Source: Watersipora subatra
Lineage: Eukaryota > Bryozoa > Gymnolaemata > Cheilostomatida > Watersiporidae
Assembly: GCF_963576615.1 (NCBI RefSeq)
Contig: NC_088708.1
Span: 65,574,672 to 65,638,671 of the forward strand
Direction of reading: 5' to 3'
DNA: 64,000 bases
Position 1 is the stretch's first letter; each line of letters starts with the position of its first letter. Below, one piece after another: positions 11,101-22,800 of this stretch. The notes beneath the pieces are model-generated. The model ran no database searches. It saw only the letters and a program-made list of their open reading frames with translations, and was not told the DNA's origin. The position numbers and the translations under genes were made by a program.

Positions 11101-12994
11101 GACTTGGTACCCAAAGTCAGCAAGCTACTTGATATGTATAAAAATTATCAGCACACAGTTGACCTTCTGGACACTTACAGCAGCAGTAGTGAGCTCTCCT
11201 CTCTCGACAAGGTAGGTTGTTTCGTACCAGCTCAGTGAAGATTTGTTATGCCATGTTCATCCTATCTTGATGATGTAAAACTCCGTTACTCGTACAGAAA
11301 TTAACAGAAAAGACAATTGTGACTATCAGTGAAAGCACATATATTTTGTTTGTGTGCTCAGTGACACGTCAAAATGTATCCTCAGAGATTCATAGTTAAA
11401 AAAATCACTGTCTATAAATTCCTAACAGAATCAGAGGTGTCTGCTTTTTTTACTTACTATCTTGAGATAATAAAGGGAATGTATCTCCTAAATTTGACTG
11501 TAATAAGAACCGTGTCCATCTGTCAAGATTGTATTGTCCAAGATTTGAACCGAGACACTCACCTTAGTCACCAGGCTGGCTACCACTTTGACTGACCAAC
11601 TGCCTTCCAGCGTATTAGAGTAGTTTTGCACATTCCTATTCGCCATGCTTTTGTAGCACACCTGACTATCTCTCACTGCACATCGGACAGTTAGGTTCTA
11701 GTTACTAGTCATAGTAACAGCGGTCAAGCTTATGAGATCTATTATGAATTTTTTAAGGGTGCAGTCATACCTCATTATTTGATTATGTTGAGGCGCCCAG
11801 AGAGATTCAATTTTGGAAAAAGTTATTAATATGTGGTTATGTAATGCTCGCAGGAGTGTAGCGTGTTGCCTGGAGAGCAATGTTTGTCAATTCTGCAATT
11901 GTCCTACAATTGTCTCACTTTTTCTGGTGCAAAATGACCTTGGCCCTCTTCCATTCAGAGAATAAAAAGCTTATGTGGCCCTCACTTCACTATAGAGCTT
12001 CACACTATGCTAATGATTTATCAACTGTAAATTGAAGTTCATACCTTTTAAATGTGTTGATTGTAGGTGTTACCTTGACTGGCGCTGGCTAATGACTTTC
12101 CATTTAATTTCCCTGCTTATCGCTGAGATGATTGTGTTTAACTAATAAAGTACATGTAATTCACTCGGACTCGCTGTCATTGGACGATATTTATTAAACA
12201 TTTCCTGCTTCTTATCATAACCTCTTACCCTAATATAAGCATTCATGTTTTTGTTCATAGTTATTCATATCTTTACCCTAATATGGGCATACTTTACCCT
12301 AATATGGGCATATGTTACCCTAATGTGGGCATACTTTACCCTAATATGGGCATACTTTACCCTAATATAGGTATTCATATTTGCTTGGTCTTTGTATATA
12401 TTTTCCGCCCCTCTTGGTTCACAGGAAAAAATTTGACTGCTTTACTAATTCCGATTCCACTTTCTACTCTTAGTGTTGTGATAATTATTGTTGTTGACAA
12501 ACAAACATAAATTAAACAGCAACTGAACAAGCCTGCTTTGGATGTCTATATTCAACATATTCTCGCTGTATCGCAGATGATTTTCACTTATATATAGTTT
12601 CATAAATCTGATATTTTTATGACTTTTTTGGTTAGAGCTAATTTGGAGTCTGGTCTCTACTTGTTTATGAAAATTCAAAGCTGTGAGTAGTTGGGATTTC
12701 ATAGTACAAGCACCTTGTTTATTAGTCACTCTCAACAGATGGTTTTCGTCATTCAGCCTCAGGGAGTTGTGCTCCCGTTCATCTCTTGCACGGCGAATCC
12801 GAAAAATTGTTAGGTTGAGATACGTTATAACTAAAAGTGTTTTCAAAGGTCATTCGACTAATTTATGTGTATTACAGATGCTCCAGTCAGTCGAGTCTTA
12901 TCTGCAGACAGCCGATGAGAAGGCTGTAGACAAAAATCTCATAATCGAAGATCTTAGGTTTGTTCTGACATCATACTGTGAGCGGATGCCATAG
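5151..12994 (+). CDS. MYSM1: MYSM1-like JAMM/MPN histone H2A deubiquitinase (3' seven exons)
   Basis: Exons 5151-5204, 5576-5698, 6880-7069, 7157-7258, 10302-10472, 11042-11211 and 12878-12994 all have AG/GT borders and join in one frame of about 308 codons to TAG at 12992. The MPN domain starts at [10 protein letters not shown], followed by [11 protein letters not shown] with the catalytic Glu. [14 protein letters not shown] supplies the zinc-binding His-x-His-x10-Asp set; its last Asp codon is split by the 7258/10302 intron. [19 protein letters not shown] and RLPFKFDY follow as in vertebrate MYSM1, which I prefer over MPND because of the GGRYS and CDMDPVSQTQA stretches. Known family role: nuclear metalloprotease removing ubiquitin from histone H2A. 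The upstream basic segment [11 protein letters not shown] resembles the region just before the MPN domain in human MYSM1. The SANT and SWIRM domains expected further upstream were not recognised. The intron at 7259-10301 holds a mariner element and a 22-bp array; the last intron (11212-12877) has a short array and a SINE-like piece. Confidence 0.88.
7303..8632 (-). mobile_element. mariner transposon (Tc1/mariner superfamily, DD34D)
   Basis: The element is 1330 bp with terminal inverted repeats starting TACGAGGGGCGATCGTAAAG (left) and TACGAGGGGTGATCATAAAG (reverse complement of right), flanked by TA on both sides (7301-7302 and 8633-8634). It sits in a MYSM1 intron in the opposite orientation. 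It contains a nearly full transposase frame on the minus strand. The end repeats match at most positions and the frame has only one obvious break, so the insertion looks fairly young. Confidence 0.95.
7368..8431 (-). pseudogene. mariner transposase, one frameshift
   Basis: The N-terminal part (8431 down to about 8040) carries the paired helix-turn-helix region, with [11 protein letters not shown] and DRMGRP typical of mariner. The catalytic part (about 8030 down to 7368) has [15 protein letters not shown] with the first Asp, HHDNAP with the second, and [15 protein letters not shown] with the third. I count 34 residues between the second and third Asp, the DD34D mariner signature. The two halves are in different frames: a single-base slip lies in the A-rich run around 8036-8048 (minus strand AAAAAGAAAAAAGAG). 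Otherwise about 354 codons are intact, close to the usual mariner length of 340-350. The slip could be a true mutation or a homopolymer sequencing error. Family role: cut-and-paste transposition at TA sites. Confidence 0.93.
8826..10265. repeat. 22-bp minisatellite, about 65 copies
   Basis: The unit is ACTTGATAATAGATGAGTAT plus AT or GT, with variants GATAAG, GATTAG and GAGCG. The rare GAGCG variant recurs near 9245, 9443 and 9663; the last two are 220 bp apart (10 units), as are copies of the GATAAGTATGTAC variant near 9307 and 9527. The middle of the array therefore has a 10-unit second-order repeat. It lies in the MYSM1 intron directly upstream of the exon at 10302 and has no coding potential. 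Confidence 0.95.
10832..10915. other. Two adjacent DNA hairpins in a MYSM1 intron
   Basis: ATGGAGTTCATCAA (10832-10845) and TTGATGAACTCCAT (10853-10866) form a perfect 14-bp stem with a 7-base loop. ATACTGCTC (10881-10889) and GAGCAGTAT (10907-10915) form a second 9-bp stem. Both loops contain the ten bases TCAAACTCAG. No mobile-element ends were seen around them. Function unknown. Confidence 0.7.
11490..11605 (-). mobile_element. tRNA-derived SINE-like fragment
   Basis: On the minus strand TAGCCAGCCTGG resembles an RNA polymerase III A box, and GGTTCAAATCT, about 20 bases further on, a B box. The following GATGGACACGGTTCTTATTA tail resembles the sequence after a similar box at about 39095-39120. 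It is a fragment in the last MYSM1 intron; not a functional tRNA. Confidence 0.45.
12276..12380. repeat. 21-bp tandem repeat, about 5 copies
   Basis: The unit is TTTACCCTAATATGGGCATAC, with degenerate related pieces upstream to about 12230. It lies in the last MYSM1 intron. Confidence 0.9.
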
Positions 12995-14303
12995 CCTTAG
13001 CTCTGTAGCTACTTTATCCCCCTTTTCTATTGCTATCGGTTTCGCAAGGTATTTACTTAGAACCAATACACCAAGTACTCGAGAAATTACGTCTATATTT
13101 TAAGCAATATTGTTATTTTTATGAAAGTTGTGTTTTGTCTTTATTAGGACAACACTTGAACCAGTTGTCTATTGTTACCTGCGCACACCCAGCTGTACTC
13201 GAGTGTCTTATTCTGCCAGCTGTGTCCCTCGCGCACGTAAACTGTATCTATGTATTTGTGCCTGTTTAAACTTTCGATATAATAAATGCATGAATGCAAT
13301 CTGTCGTACTATTTATTGTGTCAGATTCATTACTTGTTTCAAGGTTGTTCTTAATCAATGTCTAGCACGCTGCCTGTTACCTATTATGCTAACCTAAAGG
13401 TTCTAACAGGTTGACTTGTGTATAACTTATCAAGTCAGCTGCCATAAGGCTTCTACTAATATAAGTATACTGGTTTGTTGTCTGCTCATGTAATTTAAAT
13501 GTAGATTACTCACAGTTTTGCTGAACTTTTGGGTTAGCTAAGTTTCCCATGAGATGTAATCACGCAGGAATCTCTCTTCCGATGGCTTTCTATATTTGGT
13601 ACATGTCCTATCGATGATATATTCATGACATATGTTGGTTGTGGCTCACAATGCGCTGCACTCACGATTCGATGCGCACAGTTTATAAGTGCTACTAGAT
13701 TATTGGTAGATGAATTTATCTGTATTGTGGCTTAGTTTTAGCTAGCAAGTAGGTTTGAAGACAAGGGCCCAATATTCTGCTTGGATTATAAGAGGATCGT
13801 ATCCTGTGAAAGATCAGTTTCGTGGGACTATTTCACAATGTCATTATGTATTACTAAAATAAAAAAATGCTTCTTAATGCGAACATCTATGCTATTTGTC
13901 AAGCACCGTGTACTACGCAGGTCATTTACTTGATGGTGTTTTGTCCTTTGTGTATTGCCTGCAGGGTCAATAGTTTGTATGAATATTGCGCAAGAGATGT
14001 TCATGTATTACAATGCGTCGGGCCAATTTCCTTCACTCAGAAGAAAATTTCTCAGTGCACCGTTGTAAGTATACCTTTGATAATTGGGGAGCTTAATTCA
14101 TTTTAGTGAATATTCTAGTCTGCATATTACATGGCAGTATATAATGAGAGCATGTCAGAAATAGCCGCAGCTTTGAGCTATTCGTATATTCTTGCATGCG
14201 GGTCGGTCATTGTCCCACTGAGCAGCATTTATGGTAGTCGTATTCCAGTAAATCAATAGATTGTTTTAGTTTCTACCATGCTGGTTAATAAAGTTGAACT
14301 AAA
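12995..14303. other. MYSM1 3' flank, no other gene seen
   Basis: The 3' untranslated region of MYSM1 probably runs to the AATAAA at 13281. Beyond it I see only short open frames with no family resemblance and no splice-bounded coding segment. Confidence 0.5.
13281..13286 (+). terminator. Likely polyadenylation signal of the MYSM1-like gene
   Basis: A canonical AATAAA 287 bases after the stop codon, on the same strand. No other canonical AATAAA was noticed closer to the stop. Confidence 0.5.
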
Positions 14304-14785
14304 ATGTGCTGGTTGATTGCATGTCAGCTAGGGATGTACTGGTTCTATGTATGGTAGCTAGGGATGTATCGGTTTTTTGTATGGTAGCTAGAAATGTGCT
14401 GGTTCTTTGTATGGTAGTTAGGGATGTACTGGTTCTTTGTATGGTAATTAGGGATGTATCAGTTTTTTGTATGGTAGCTAGGGATGTACTGGTTTTTTGT
14501 ATGATAGCTAGGTATGTATCGGTTTTTTGTATGGTAGCTAGAAATGTGCTGGTTCTTTGTATGGTAGTTAGAGATGTACTGGTTCTTTGTATGGTAGTTA
14601 GATATGTACTGGTTCTTTGTATGGTAGTTAGAGATGTACTGGTTCTTTGTTTGGTAGCTAGGGATGTCACGGGTTTTTGTATGGTAGCTAGAGATGTACC
14701 GGTTCTTTGTATGGTAGTTAGGGATGTACTGGTTTTTTGTATGGTAATTAGAAATATGCTGATTCTTTGTATGGTAGTTAAAGAT
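14304..14785. repeat. 30-bp minisatellite, about 16 copies
   Basis: The unit is GATGTACTGGTTCTTTGTAT followed by GGTAGTTAGG. Because the unit length is divisible by three, it gives long artificial frames on both strands (175 codons on plus, 123 and 117 on minus). These have no start or splice context and no family likeness, so I call it non-coding. Confidence 0.95.
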
Positions 14786-14839
14786 GTCCTTCTTCATTGT
14801 GTCATTGTTCAATTGGACTTATTTGGCAGGTAATAGCTG

Positions 14840-16490
14840 GGTATGTAATAGTTTTACGTTACTGCTATGGATGTAATGGTTTACTGTGTAACAGTAAAAA
14901 TGCACTACCTCATTGCGTGTCAATAAATGACAGAAATGTGAAGACTCGATGCAAATGCTAGAAAATTTTGTTTAATTGACGCAATGTTGAATTTAACATA
15001 AACACGATAGAGTTTAATACAATGGTTACATGACTGCGATAATCAAATGTAGCATACTACATATGTTGCCAATGCCTTTGACATTGTAGGTTATAGATCA
15101 AGCTCAATTATGAGACAGCACATTAAGTCAAAGTTTGGGATTTACCATAGAGATTATTTAACAATTATTATTACAAATATGTTTACCGCCTAGCAAAGTT
15201 CATTGTGTATGCATACATATCTTTAATGCATATGTTTAAAAGCCTACAGTAGCCATGGCCAAATAGGAACTATCAGATTTTAATGCGGATCCTAAATTGT
15301 TTCAAGTCTAATTTTCTGGTCTTTTTTTTAAATATGTTAGCAATCACTTATTTAACTTTTAGTCCCAGCGTTAGTTTATCACTTCTAAAATTTCTTGCAC
15401 TTTTGTGTAATTATTTTCATCAATTTCTCTTTCAAAACTGTTAGCTATTTTTGGTGATAATAGAAGTTTTGTAGAAATACAGATTATGTCAAGACATGAG
15501 GGTAAAAAGTTGGCAGTTTGACTCGCTGTAGATCTTTAATTCTCAGATATTTTGTAGAAAGTCATATGCAATGGTACTTGTGTATATCTGTGTAAATGAT
15601 TTCACTCAAAAAAGTTTGATTGAATAATGGAACGAACATAACTAAAAACACGCTTCTCATTCAGAGATTTCCTAAAATAGCTGCTGGATGGGCCATACCA
15701 AAGCATAAAACTGTTGCTATGCGTGATGTCATAATAAACTAGTGCTATTTATTGCCGCATCACCAAGGAAGTCTTGTTAATTTTTATTGAAAACTAATCT
15801 CCCGTGGGAGAGGCAGCTGGCAGAGTCATGTAATGTCAGTTATGTTATGGCTCCCATTTGTTATTCTCAAGCAGCGTATAGATGCTATGCATTATTTCCT
15901 TCTAAATGCTCAACAAAATTACTATTGATTTACAGTGCGGCTCTCATCCTATCTGATGTTCCCTTATCAAGCATGGAACATATATAAGTCTAGAAATCGA
16001 ACCACGGCTCTCATTTGTCAATTATAGTTCTTGTCAGCCTCTTGTATGGCAGCGTTAAAATAAGCCCGTCTTTCAAAGGCAACATCACACAATCTACGGC
16101 ACCAAGTTTGACTATGCTGTGCTGACACTCTCACAATTGCGGGTGGCGGAGAGAGGAAGGATTTGACCCAAACTTTGAGGTCAGTAGAGTTTGTCAATTT
16201 GCGGCTAATTTTAGCTGGTCTATCAATGGATCCTCACTTGATATGAGTGGTATTACATTAGCCTCGTTTGTTAGGAAGATGACAAGCTATTTTAAACAAT
16301 GACTCAAACCTTATTTATGCTTTAAAACCAAAAGCTTGTGACGGGTAAATATTGGTATTTTCTAGAAGGCAATTTATGGTGAGTTGCTTTCATTCATCGT
16401 TTAAGAAATATCTGTTTAAACAAATAGTTTTCTAACCCTTTTGCTTAGTCAATATTCACTTTCTAGCGGAACGTTATATTTTATTTACGT
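14840..16490. other. Gene-free stretch
   Basis: AT-rich DNA with short scattered frames only. No transposon ends, RNA gene or coding exon that I can support. Confidence 0.45.
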
Positions 16491-16511
16491 TGGTCTCAGT
16501 AATATAGCAGA

Positions 16512-16795
16512 GATGCAAGCAAAGGCAGTATGTCGAGTGCTGCCATAAAGAGCAAAGACAGTATGCCGAGTGCTGCCATAAAGAGCAAAGGCAGCATGCC
16601 GAGTGCTGCCATGAAGAGCAAAGGCAGCATGCCGAGTGTGTCATAAAGAGCAAAGGCAGCATGCCGAGTGCTGCCATGAAGAGCAAAGGCAGTATGCCGA
16701 GTGTGACATAAAGAGGCAAGGCAGCATGCCGAGTGCTGCCATAAAGAGCAAAGGCAGCATGCCGAGTGCTGCCATAAAGAGCAAAGTTGATGCAA
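16512..16795. repeat. 33-bp minisatellite, about 9 copies
   Basis: The unit is AAAGAGCAAAGGCAGCATGC followed by CGAGTGCTGCCAT, more GC-rich than its surroundings. Several units lack a few bases (GTGTCATAAAG, GTGTGACATAAAG). Two minus-strand frames (147 and 81 codons) stay open through it only because of its 33-bp period. Confidence 0.93.
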
Positions 16796-17217
16796 GAATA
16801 GATATAAAGTAGTATTTCTTGTTTTAACCAACGTAACTATTGATGACGCGCCGCGCAGAATTAGATACAACAGCTTACTTGAAAACTCTACAGCTGCAAC
16901 TTTGTTTGAACTCCTGCAGCAGTCAGTATAGCAGAACATAGAAAGATTTCGGGGTCATCATAAAAAGATGGTGGTGCAAACATCTTTTTTGCTGCCAATT
17001 GATGCTGACCATTGTAAGTACATCGTTAATAGTCTGTCAGCTTGGTTCATGTTATTAAATACTCTAGCAAGCATACTTTGAGACTAACTAGGTCATGAAA
17101 GAACAAAAAATTCTAATGTGTATAAAAGAGTTGAATGCAAACAAAATATGGTTGTTTAATATCATGTTCAAGTTTGTGTTCTGCCTTTGTCTGTTTAAAC
17201 CGACTCCGTTTTGTTAT

Positions 17218-17300
17218 ATTTACACACATACACACCTACACACACCTACACACATCTACACACACCTACACACACCTACACACACCCACACACATTAGCA
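17218..17300. repeat. Short-unit CA-rich repeat
   Basis: CACACCTA/CACACATCTA-type units repeat about a dozen times. The stretch from 17300 to 18300 holds no gene that I recognise apart from probable 5' sequence of the neurensin gene. Confidence 0.9.
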
Positions 17301-18333
17301 AACACGCAGTTAGATGCAGGAGCACCAACACCCTCATAAAAAGACAGACACAAATTCACAAACAACACCTAGGGGTGTTTGTACACATAATTATACACAA
17401 ATAGACAAACACTAATTTCAAATCTCATCCGTTCAAATAGTTATGACTATAATTATTTAAAACAAAATAGTGTTGTGAGATTTGTAATAACTTATCATTT
17501 TGAGATAGTTATGGTGCTTCAATTGATTTTGACACAACATATCGTTAATCTTATCGTCTCTAACAACCCAAATTTATTTTAGGGTAGTTACAGATGTTTT
17601 ACATGAAACGTTTTACATAAAACTAACAGTCAGACGTTCATGTTATAATCTGTTGCATAGCTTTATGTTATTAGTAACCCTATTAACTAGTAGCTTAGAG
17701 CCAATGAATATGCATGTTTGTTTGCGCAACTTGTAATAATGTACATGTAATGGTTGAAGGATTGATTTTCCCTGCTGGCAATGGGTTATAATGCTAGAGA
17801 TGATTGTTTTCTTTGATGCAAGTTGAATAATTGATTACTGTGTCAGATGCTGACTGTCAAGAGCGCACCACCTTTTTGCAGGAAGTCTCTTTCTCTATGA
17901 TATTGGTCGAGAGAAATCATAGGGTTTAGAGAAGAAAAAGATGAATACCTTGTACACATTTTCCATTGCTGACCAGTTTACATTTGTTTATGATATTTTG
18001 AGAGTATTATTTAAACAGAACTTCGTAAGGGCTACTAACGTAGTATTATGATGAAAAGCAATGACGATCAGACTAAGATGGATGGTAGAGTAGAAACAAC
18101 CGCTAGCACCAAATTGAAGTATTTGTGTTTATAGGTCAAGTAAAGTTTTAGGTTTTTAGTATTCTTCTTTATAGTCTCTGTGTTAAAGATATCTAGTACT
18201 TATACTAGCTGACTAGGTAGGTGTAAACTCATTTTAGAGAGGCAATTCAGTCTATCCACTCTTTCCGTACCCTTCAAACATTGTTACCATCTGCTGCAGA
18301 GGCAGTGAACTTGGATGAAAAGTTCTACTGAAG

Positions 18334-18987
18334 ATGAGTGCAAGTAACTCTCACGATGATGATGATGAAGGTGCTGAGGAGCATGGCAAACAGACAGAAC
18401 GGGCGTCGAGCGGCTGTTACCAGTTTTTTGGGATTAAATCTCATCTCCATCATTTTTACGACTACAGCAACGAGCCAGAGAGTGAGGAGACTAGGCTATT
18501 TCTCGTCCCAACCAAAAAGGCAAAACGATGTTCTCCTATTATTTGGAAAATTCTTCTATGGTTTGGCATCAATTCTCTTGTTTTTGGTGCCATTTTAATA
18601 TTGGTCAGTCATTTCACTCCGAGGCAAGCCCTGATGCATCCAGCGACGGCTGATGACAGGTTCGCGATTGTTGACGATAGAGCCAGTAGGATTAATGCAG
18701 CGCTAGATATTTTAGGCACCGTTGGAATTGTTTCATTTTGTTGTGCCGGAGTCCTTATCGTTGTAGCTGTCCTCTTGCCCACATACTTTAAAGAATTCTG
18801 TTTTGAAAATCGAGACATAGAAACACCTTCGCCGCCTTCCGCCGCTGACAGTGATGGGAGGTTAAATTCAGAGGAGGCAGTAAATATAGAACAAAAGATT
18901 CCAGCTACTCATCTACTTAAAGGAGTGCAGCCGCAGCGCAAGGCTAGCGAGTCCACATTCGACACTAACTACGCACCTATTGACTAG
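18334..18987 (+). CDS. Neurensin family two-pass membrane protein
   Basis: A single coding exon of 217 aa. An in-frame TGA lies 18 bases before the ATG, so this start is secure. A pyrimidine-rich acceptor (CTGCTGCAG at about 18300) suggests a spliced 5' leader. Residues 28-43, CYQFFGIKSHLHHFYD, match the family signature YQRYGVRSYLHQFYE of vertebrate neurensins. Two hydrophobic segments follow at about residues 69-93 and 124-148, separated by a polar loop containing DDRFAIVDDRASRINAALD, the counterpart of the neurensin FVVVDTHAVQFNSALD stretch. The N-terminus is acidic (five Asp in a row) and the C-terminal tail is long and polar. Vertebrate neurensins are about 195-205 aa and sit in small vesicles of neurons, where they promote neurite outgrowth; the same role is inferred here. 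It lies head-to-tail after MYSM1 and convergent with the STPG1-like gene. Confidence 0.88.
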   Translation: MSASNSHDDDDEGAEEHGKQTERASSGCYQFFGIKSHLHHFYDYSNEPESEETRLFLVPTKKAKRCSPIIWKILLWFGINSLVFGAILILVSHFTPRQALMHPATADDRFAIVDDRASRINAALDILGTVGIVSFCCAGVLIVVAVLLPTYFKEFCFENRDIETPSPPSAADSDGRLNSEEAVNIEQKIPATHLLKGVQPQRKASESTFDTNYAPID

Positions 18988-19743
18988 AACAGCACGGATT
19001 TGTGTGATGGCAGCTGTTTCATAGTTTCAAACAACTGTGAGAGATATATTGCAGCAGCGAAAGCTATGTTATTCTGTTTTGGTGCTTGTGTATTTCCAAT
19101 GATTGGGCATTCTGTTGAAAAAGCTTTCCTTTTGAACTTTCAACTTATTTACTGTTTATACACTTTTGGAATTATGTCCCCAATAAGCTTCATAGTTCCT
19201 ATTATAAAAGGTATATGTCAGCAAACATTAAATATGGTAGTCAAATTATCATGTCCTTAAACCATTTATGTATTAAGATTAAAATATAGTTTTATTTCTC
19301 AAATAACATCTCAAGCTGTAGAAAAAAGTTGAGCGATAGTCTGAGAATAGCTGGACATGCGCAGTAAACTATGACATCATGTGGGAGGATGTGCAAAAAT
19401 CAATTTGTTGCTAGTAGTTAACCTTAAGCTGAGACTAATTACTGCTTTCACCTGATGGCCAGTAATTTGCATACTCTCCAAGGAGTTGACCTTAAAAGCA
19501 TCAGATAGCAAATATAAATTATACACATACATGTACGTATAAATATAATGGAATAATCTGGCTAATGTAGCTCTAAAGCCCGATGGTATATAATAGAGGA
19601 CGGTTTGTGATTGTGTTGAGCTAAAAACAGGTACTGAATTATGACTAGCTGACGCATGTTTTATTCATAGAACTTGTTAAATGCTATCTAATTTCATCTG
19701 CTCAGGTGGCATCCTTAGATGCTGCCATGTAGGCAGCTAGTTC
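18988..19743. other. Convergent 3' ends of neurensin and STPG1-like genes
   Basis: This holds the probable 3' untranslated regions of both genes. No other element was recognised. An 86-codon plus-strand frame at 19000-19260 directly follows the neurensin stop and has no family likeness. Confidence 0.45.
19660..19665 (-). terminator. Likely polyadenylation signal of the STPG1-like gene
   Basis: TTTATT on the plus strand reads AATAAA on the minus strand, about 195 bases past the stop codon at 19860. Confidence 0.5.
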
Positions 19744-19859
19744 TTAGGTTTCCTTTTGTTGAACACATCTACCAATTTGTGAAAATCCCAGCTGACACAG
19801 TTTTACCACCTCATCATACTGAAGAAGATTGAGGATGGTGTCTGAAGAGGTGGGCCACG

Positions 19860-22800
19860 CTATATCCATTTCCGTGCATGGTTGTATATAAATGACTCTT
19901 TTATAGGCTTCACTGGATGGTAAGTCCCTAAAAAATACAACGATTGAAGAAAATTAACATTCCAAATTTCTTTAAAAGAATCAAAGCTATTTTACTATTC
20001 CATAGACTTAGATCACTAACTCAATGTTCTAAGCAGAAAAACATCAATGAAAGTTGTCACAGAACAGGAGCTAAAGCGATAACCTCAGAATCGCTTTCTA
20101 CTCGGTGATTCCTCCACATTAGCCAACTGGCACCTTATTGGCACCTAACCTTACCTGGGCCTGGTATAGTCTTATCTGCCGCCATGTCATGCCACCTGCT
20201 ACTACTTGATACAAAAACTGAAGATGACATGTAGTGCTTGCTGGGCCCTTCATAGTCTCTGAGCTCATACGCACCGGGTCCGGGGGCTACTGGAGGCTCA
20301 GGTAAAGGCATGGCAGGGGCTGACAAACATAGATAGTGTTTTTTTCTACAAATACAGACATTCACAATAGAATACATCACAGGCGATGCTTGTCAGCAAG
20401 TGTTGAAATAGATTAGCCAACAATTTAATTGCAGCTTTTTTCTTACACAGATAAAATATTTATTTTTGTTTTGTTAGCTATTGGAAATCATACTTAAAAT
20501 TTGTATGGGTCATAAATATTTTGTCATTGTATGTGGTTTGTAATGGCGACCCTATATAAAGACTAAATATTATGAAATTATTTCTTTTCAAGCACCACAC
20601 ACACTTTTAACAACTTGAACTTTTAAATAGAATTATGAAAAAACATGGTAGTTACTATGAGTTCATTCCGAGTCAAGGCCATTAAGTTACACTATCATAA
20701 CAACATTATAAATAATTTATCAAAATTAATTTTTATGCAACCATGAGCTTTTGTAGTTTTAGACAAGCAATAAATTATTTTTACAAAATATCTACAGCTA
20801 ACTGACCTTCACCTTGTCTAGTATAAGAATAGAATGTTGAAGTGTACTCACGGAAATAGTGTTTTGTTTGCTGGGTCTATTTCTTCATTAGGTTTGTACG
20901 TGGCAGGTCCTGGATTCTATAATAACATACTAAGGTAATTGCTCGATTTTACCTAGCGTTGCAAAATAGAGTGCACAGTGAAATATATATCTTTACTAGA
21001 ATTATTCATCCAAAATTGAATTGTAAGTGGAGTGTTTGAGAATGATAACAATTCGTGCAACCATATAAGTCTAACAAACATCATGCCCATATATGAGCTT
21101 TTTCAAAAAGTAAATTGGGTGAAAATAATTAAAGAAAAATTACCAAATATTAGATTATACCCTATAATTGTATTTATATTACAAGTAGTTGCACTTTAGT
21201 CTGTAAGAAGTTATGTTCATTGTATAGACAACTCTGATTTAGCACAAATTGACTATGCAGTAGTCATTTTTTGTATTTATCAGAATTACTTACCAAATTT
21301 TTTCGAAAGAAATTTCTATCTCCTGATGACTTAAAGCTTGAATCATAACTTTTAGCGTCAGGGTTCACTTTCGTATGCTTGACCTCATATTGACCTACAT
21401 TCAAACCCACCAATTGAGTTACACTAACACAATATATTCTTATTTACGGATCAATGCAAGAGAAGATAATTACAAACTCTCTCAAGCAATGAAAACATAT
21501 AATGCAGCTGTTTGTAGGTAGAAAAGAACTTGGTGCAAATTTTGTCTCCCAGAGATGCGAGACAACATTTGAGCAATGTTTTGCCTGTTTGCAGCAAAAC
21601 CTAACTTACCAGGTGCCGGGTTGCCTCTTTTGTCTGTTAAACAAGATTCTCGTTTAGTTTGTGATTTAAAGACAGATGCCGCAGTAACGTTATTCACTTT
21701 TCCTTTTGGGATAATGGCAGGCTAAAAATTAAATATGAAAGCAATTAGTTTGGCGGCACATGAAAACTTATTTATAATTTAACAAGTAGTTTGCAGGGCT
21801 TCGTGAGTTGTAGCAATAACCAGTGCCATAGTAGAACATCACTAAGTCACATCATTTCAATAAAATATGAAAACTTAAATGCATGTATAAGTTCATTTTC
21901 AAAATAATGTCCTTTGTTTTATAATTGTCATTGACTTGAAACTCACTTTAATACTACTCATTCAACAAAAAGATCCTGCTCTATCATTTACAAAAGTGCA
22001 TGTTTAATTGTTATTAAGACCTTTTAAAACATTTTTATAAAAAATTACTAATATTTTAAAACTGAAATAACAAAAAATAAGAATAACTTTATTTATTGTG
22101 CTTGATAATCCAAGTGAAGGAGTAAAGAGCAAAATAAAAATAAAAAGTAGACACTATAAATTTTGAAGTAAAGAGGTCAAACTCAACTTTTTTCGCAGTT
22201 AGTTAGTAAACACCCTTGATTGCAAAGCTGTAAACTGCTTTAAACAACTCATACTGAGTTTCTTATGCAATCATTGTACAATATAATAATCCACTTACAT
22301 TGTATGTAGCAGGAGAAGGTAGCACTTCCTGTTTGTCATGAGGCTGTGCAATTGGCTGGTGAAAGTTTCCTGTATTTGCTTTGTTAAAGTCAGATTTTTT
22401 TTTAAGGAGATTGGGTAAAGCATACTTTCCAGGACCCGGCCCACTTGATATCTGTGGCTTAGATACCCTGCGGTCCTTAGATACAAAGCCTCCATAGCCC
22501 TTTTTGCTATATGATTCTGGTTTGCCTTTATACGTTATGTGACCAACATAAGAACCAGGGCCTGGGTTCTCATTCTAAAATACATAGAAATTTTTAGATA
22601 TGTCAAGTGATCACTTTGCATAATCACCGTGCTGCTCGTAAATGAATAGGTGGCAGATGTGATACAGATTGGTCAAATGGTATGTGATGCATACAATGCT
22701 GTAATCAAATTTGCCACTGGTATAGTTTTGCTTACCAAGACATTTTCAGAGAATCTTTTGGACTTTGCCAGAAATCCTTTAGTGTCAGAGTTGTCAATGA

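Noticed and set aside
14306-14833. 175-codon plus-strand frame (and minus-strand partners) as a membrane protein gene
   Set aside because: It is produced by the 30-bp minisatellite and has no conserved motif outside the repeat.
16474-16939. Minus-strand frames of 147 and 81 codons rich in Leu and Cys
   Set aside because: They are translations of the 33-bp minisatellite in two frames.
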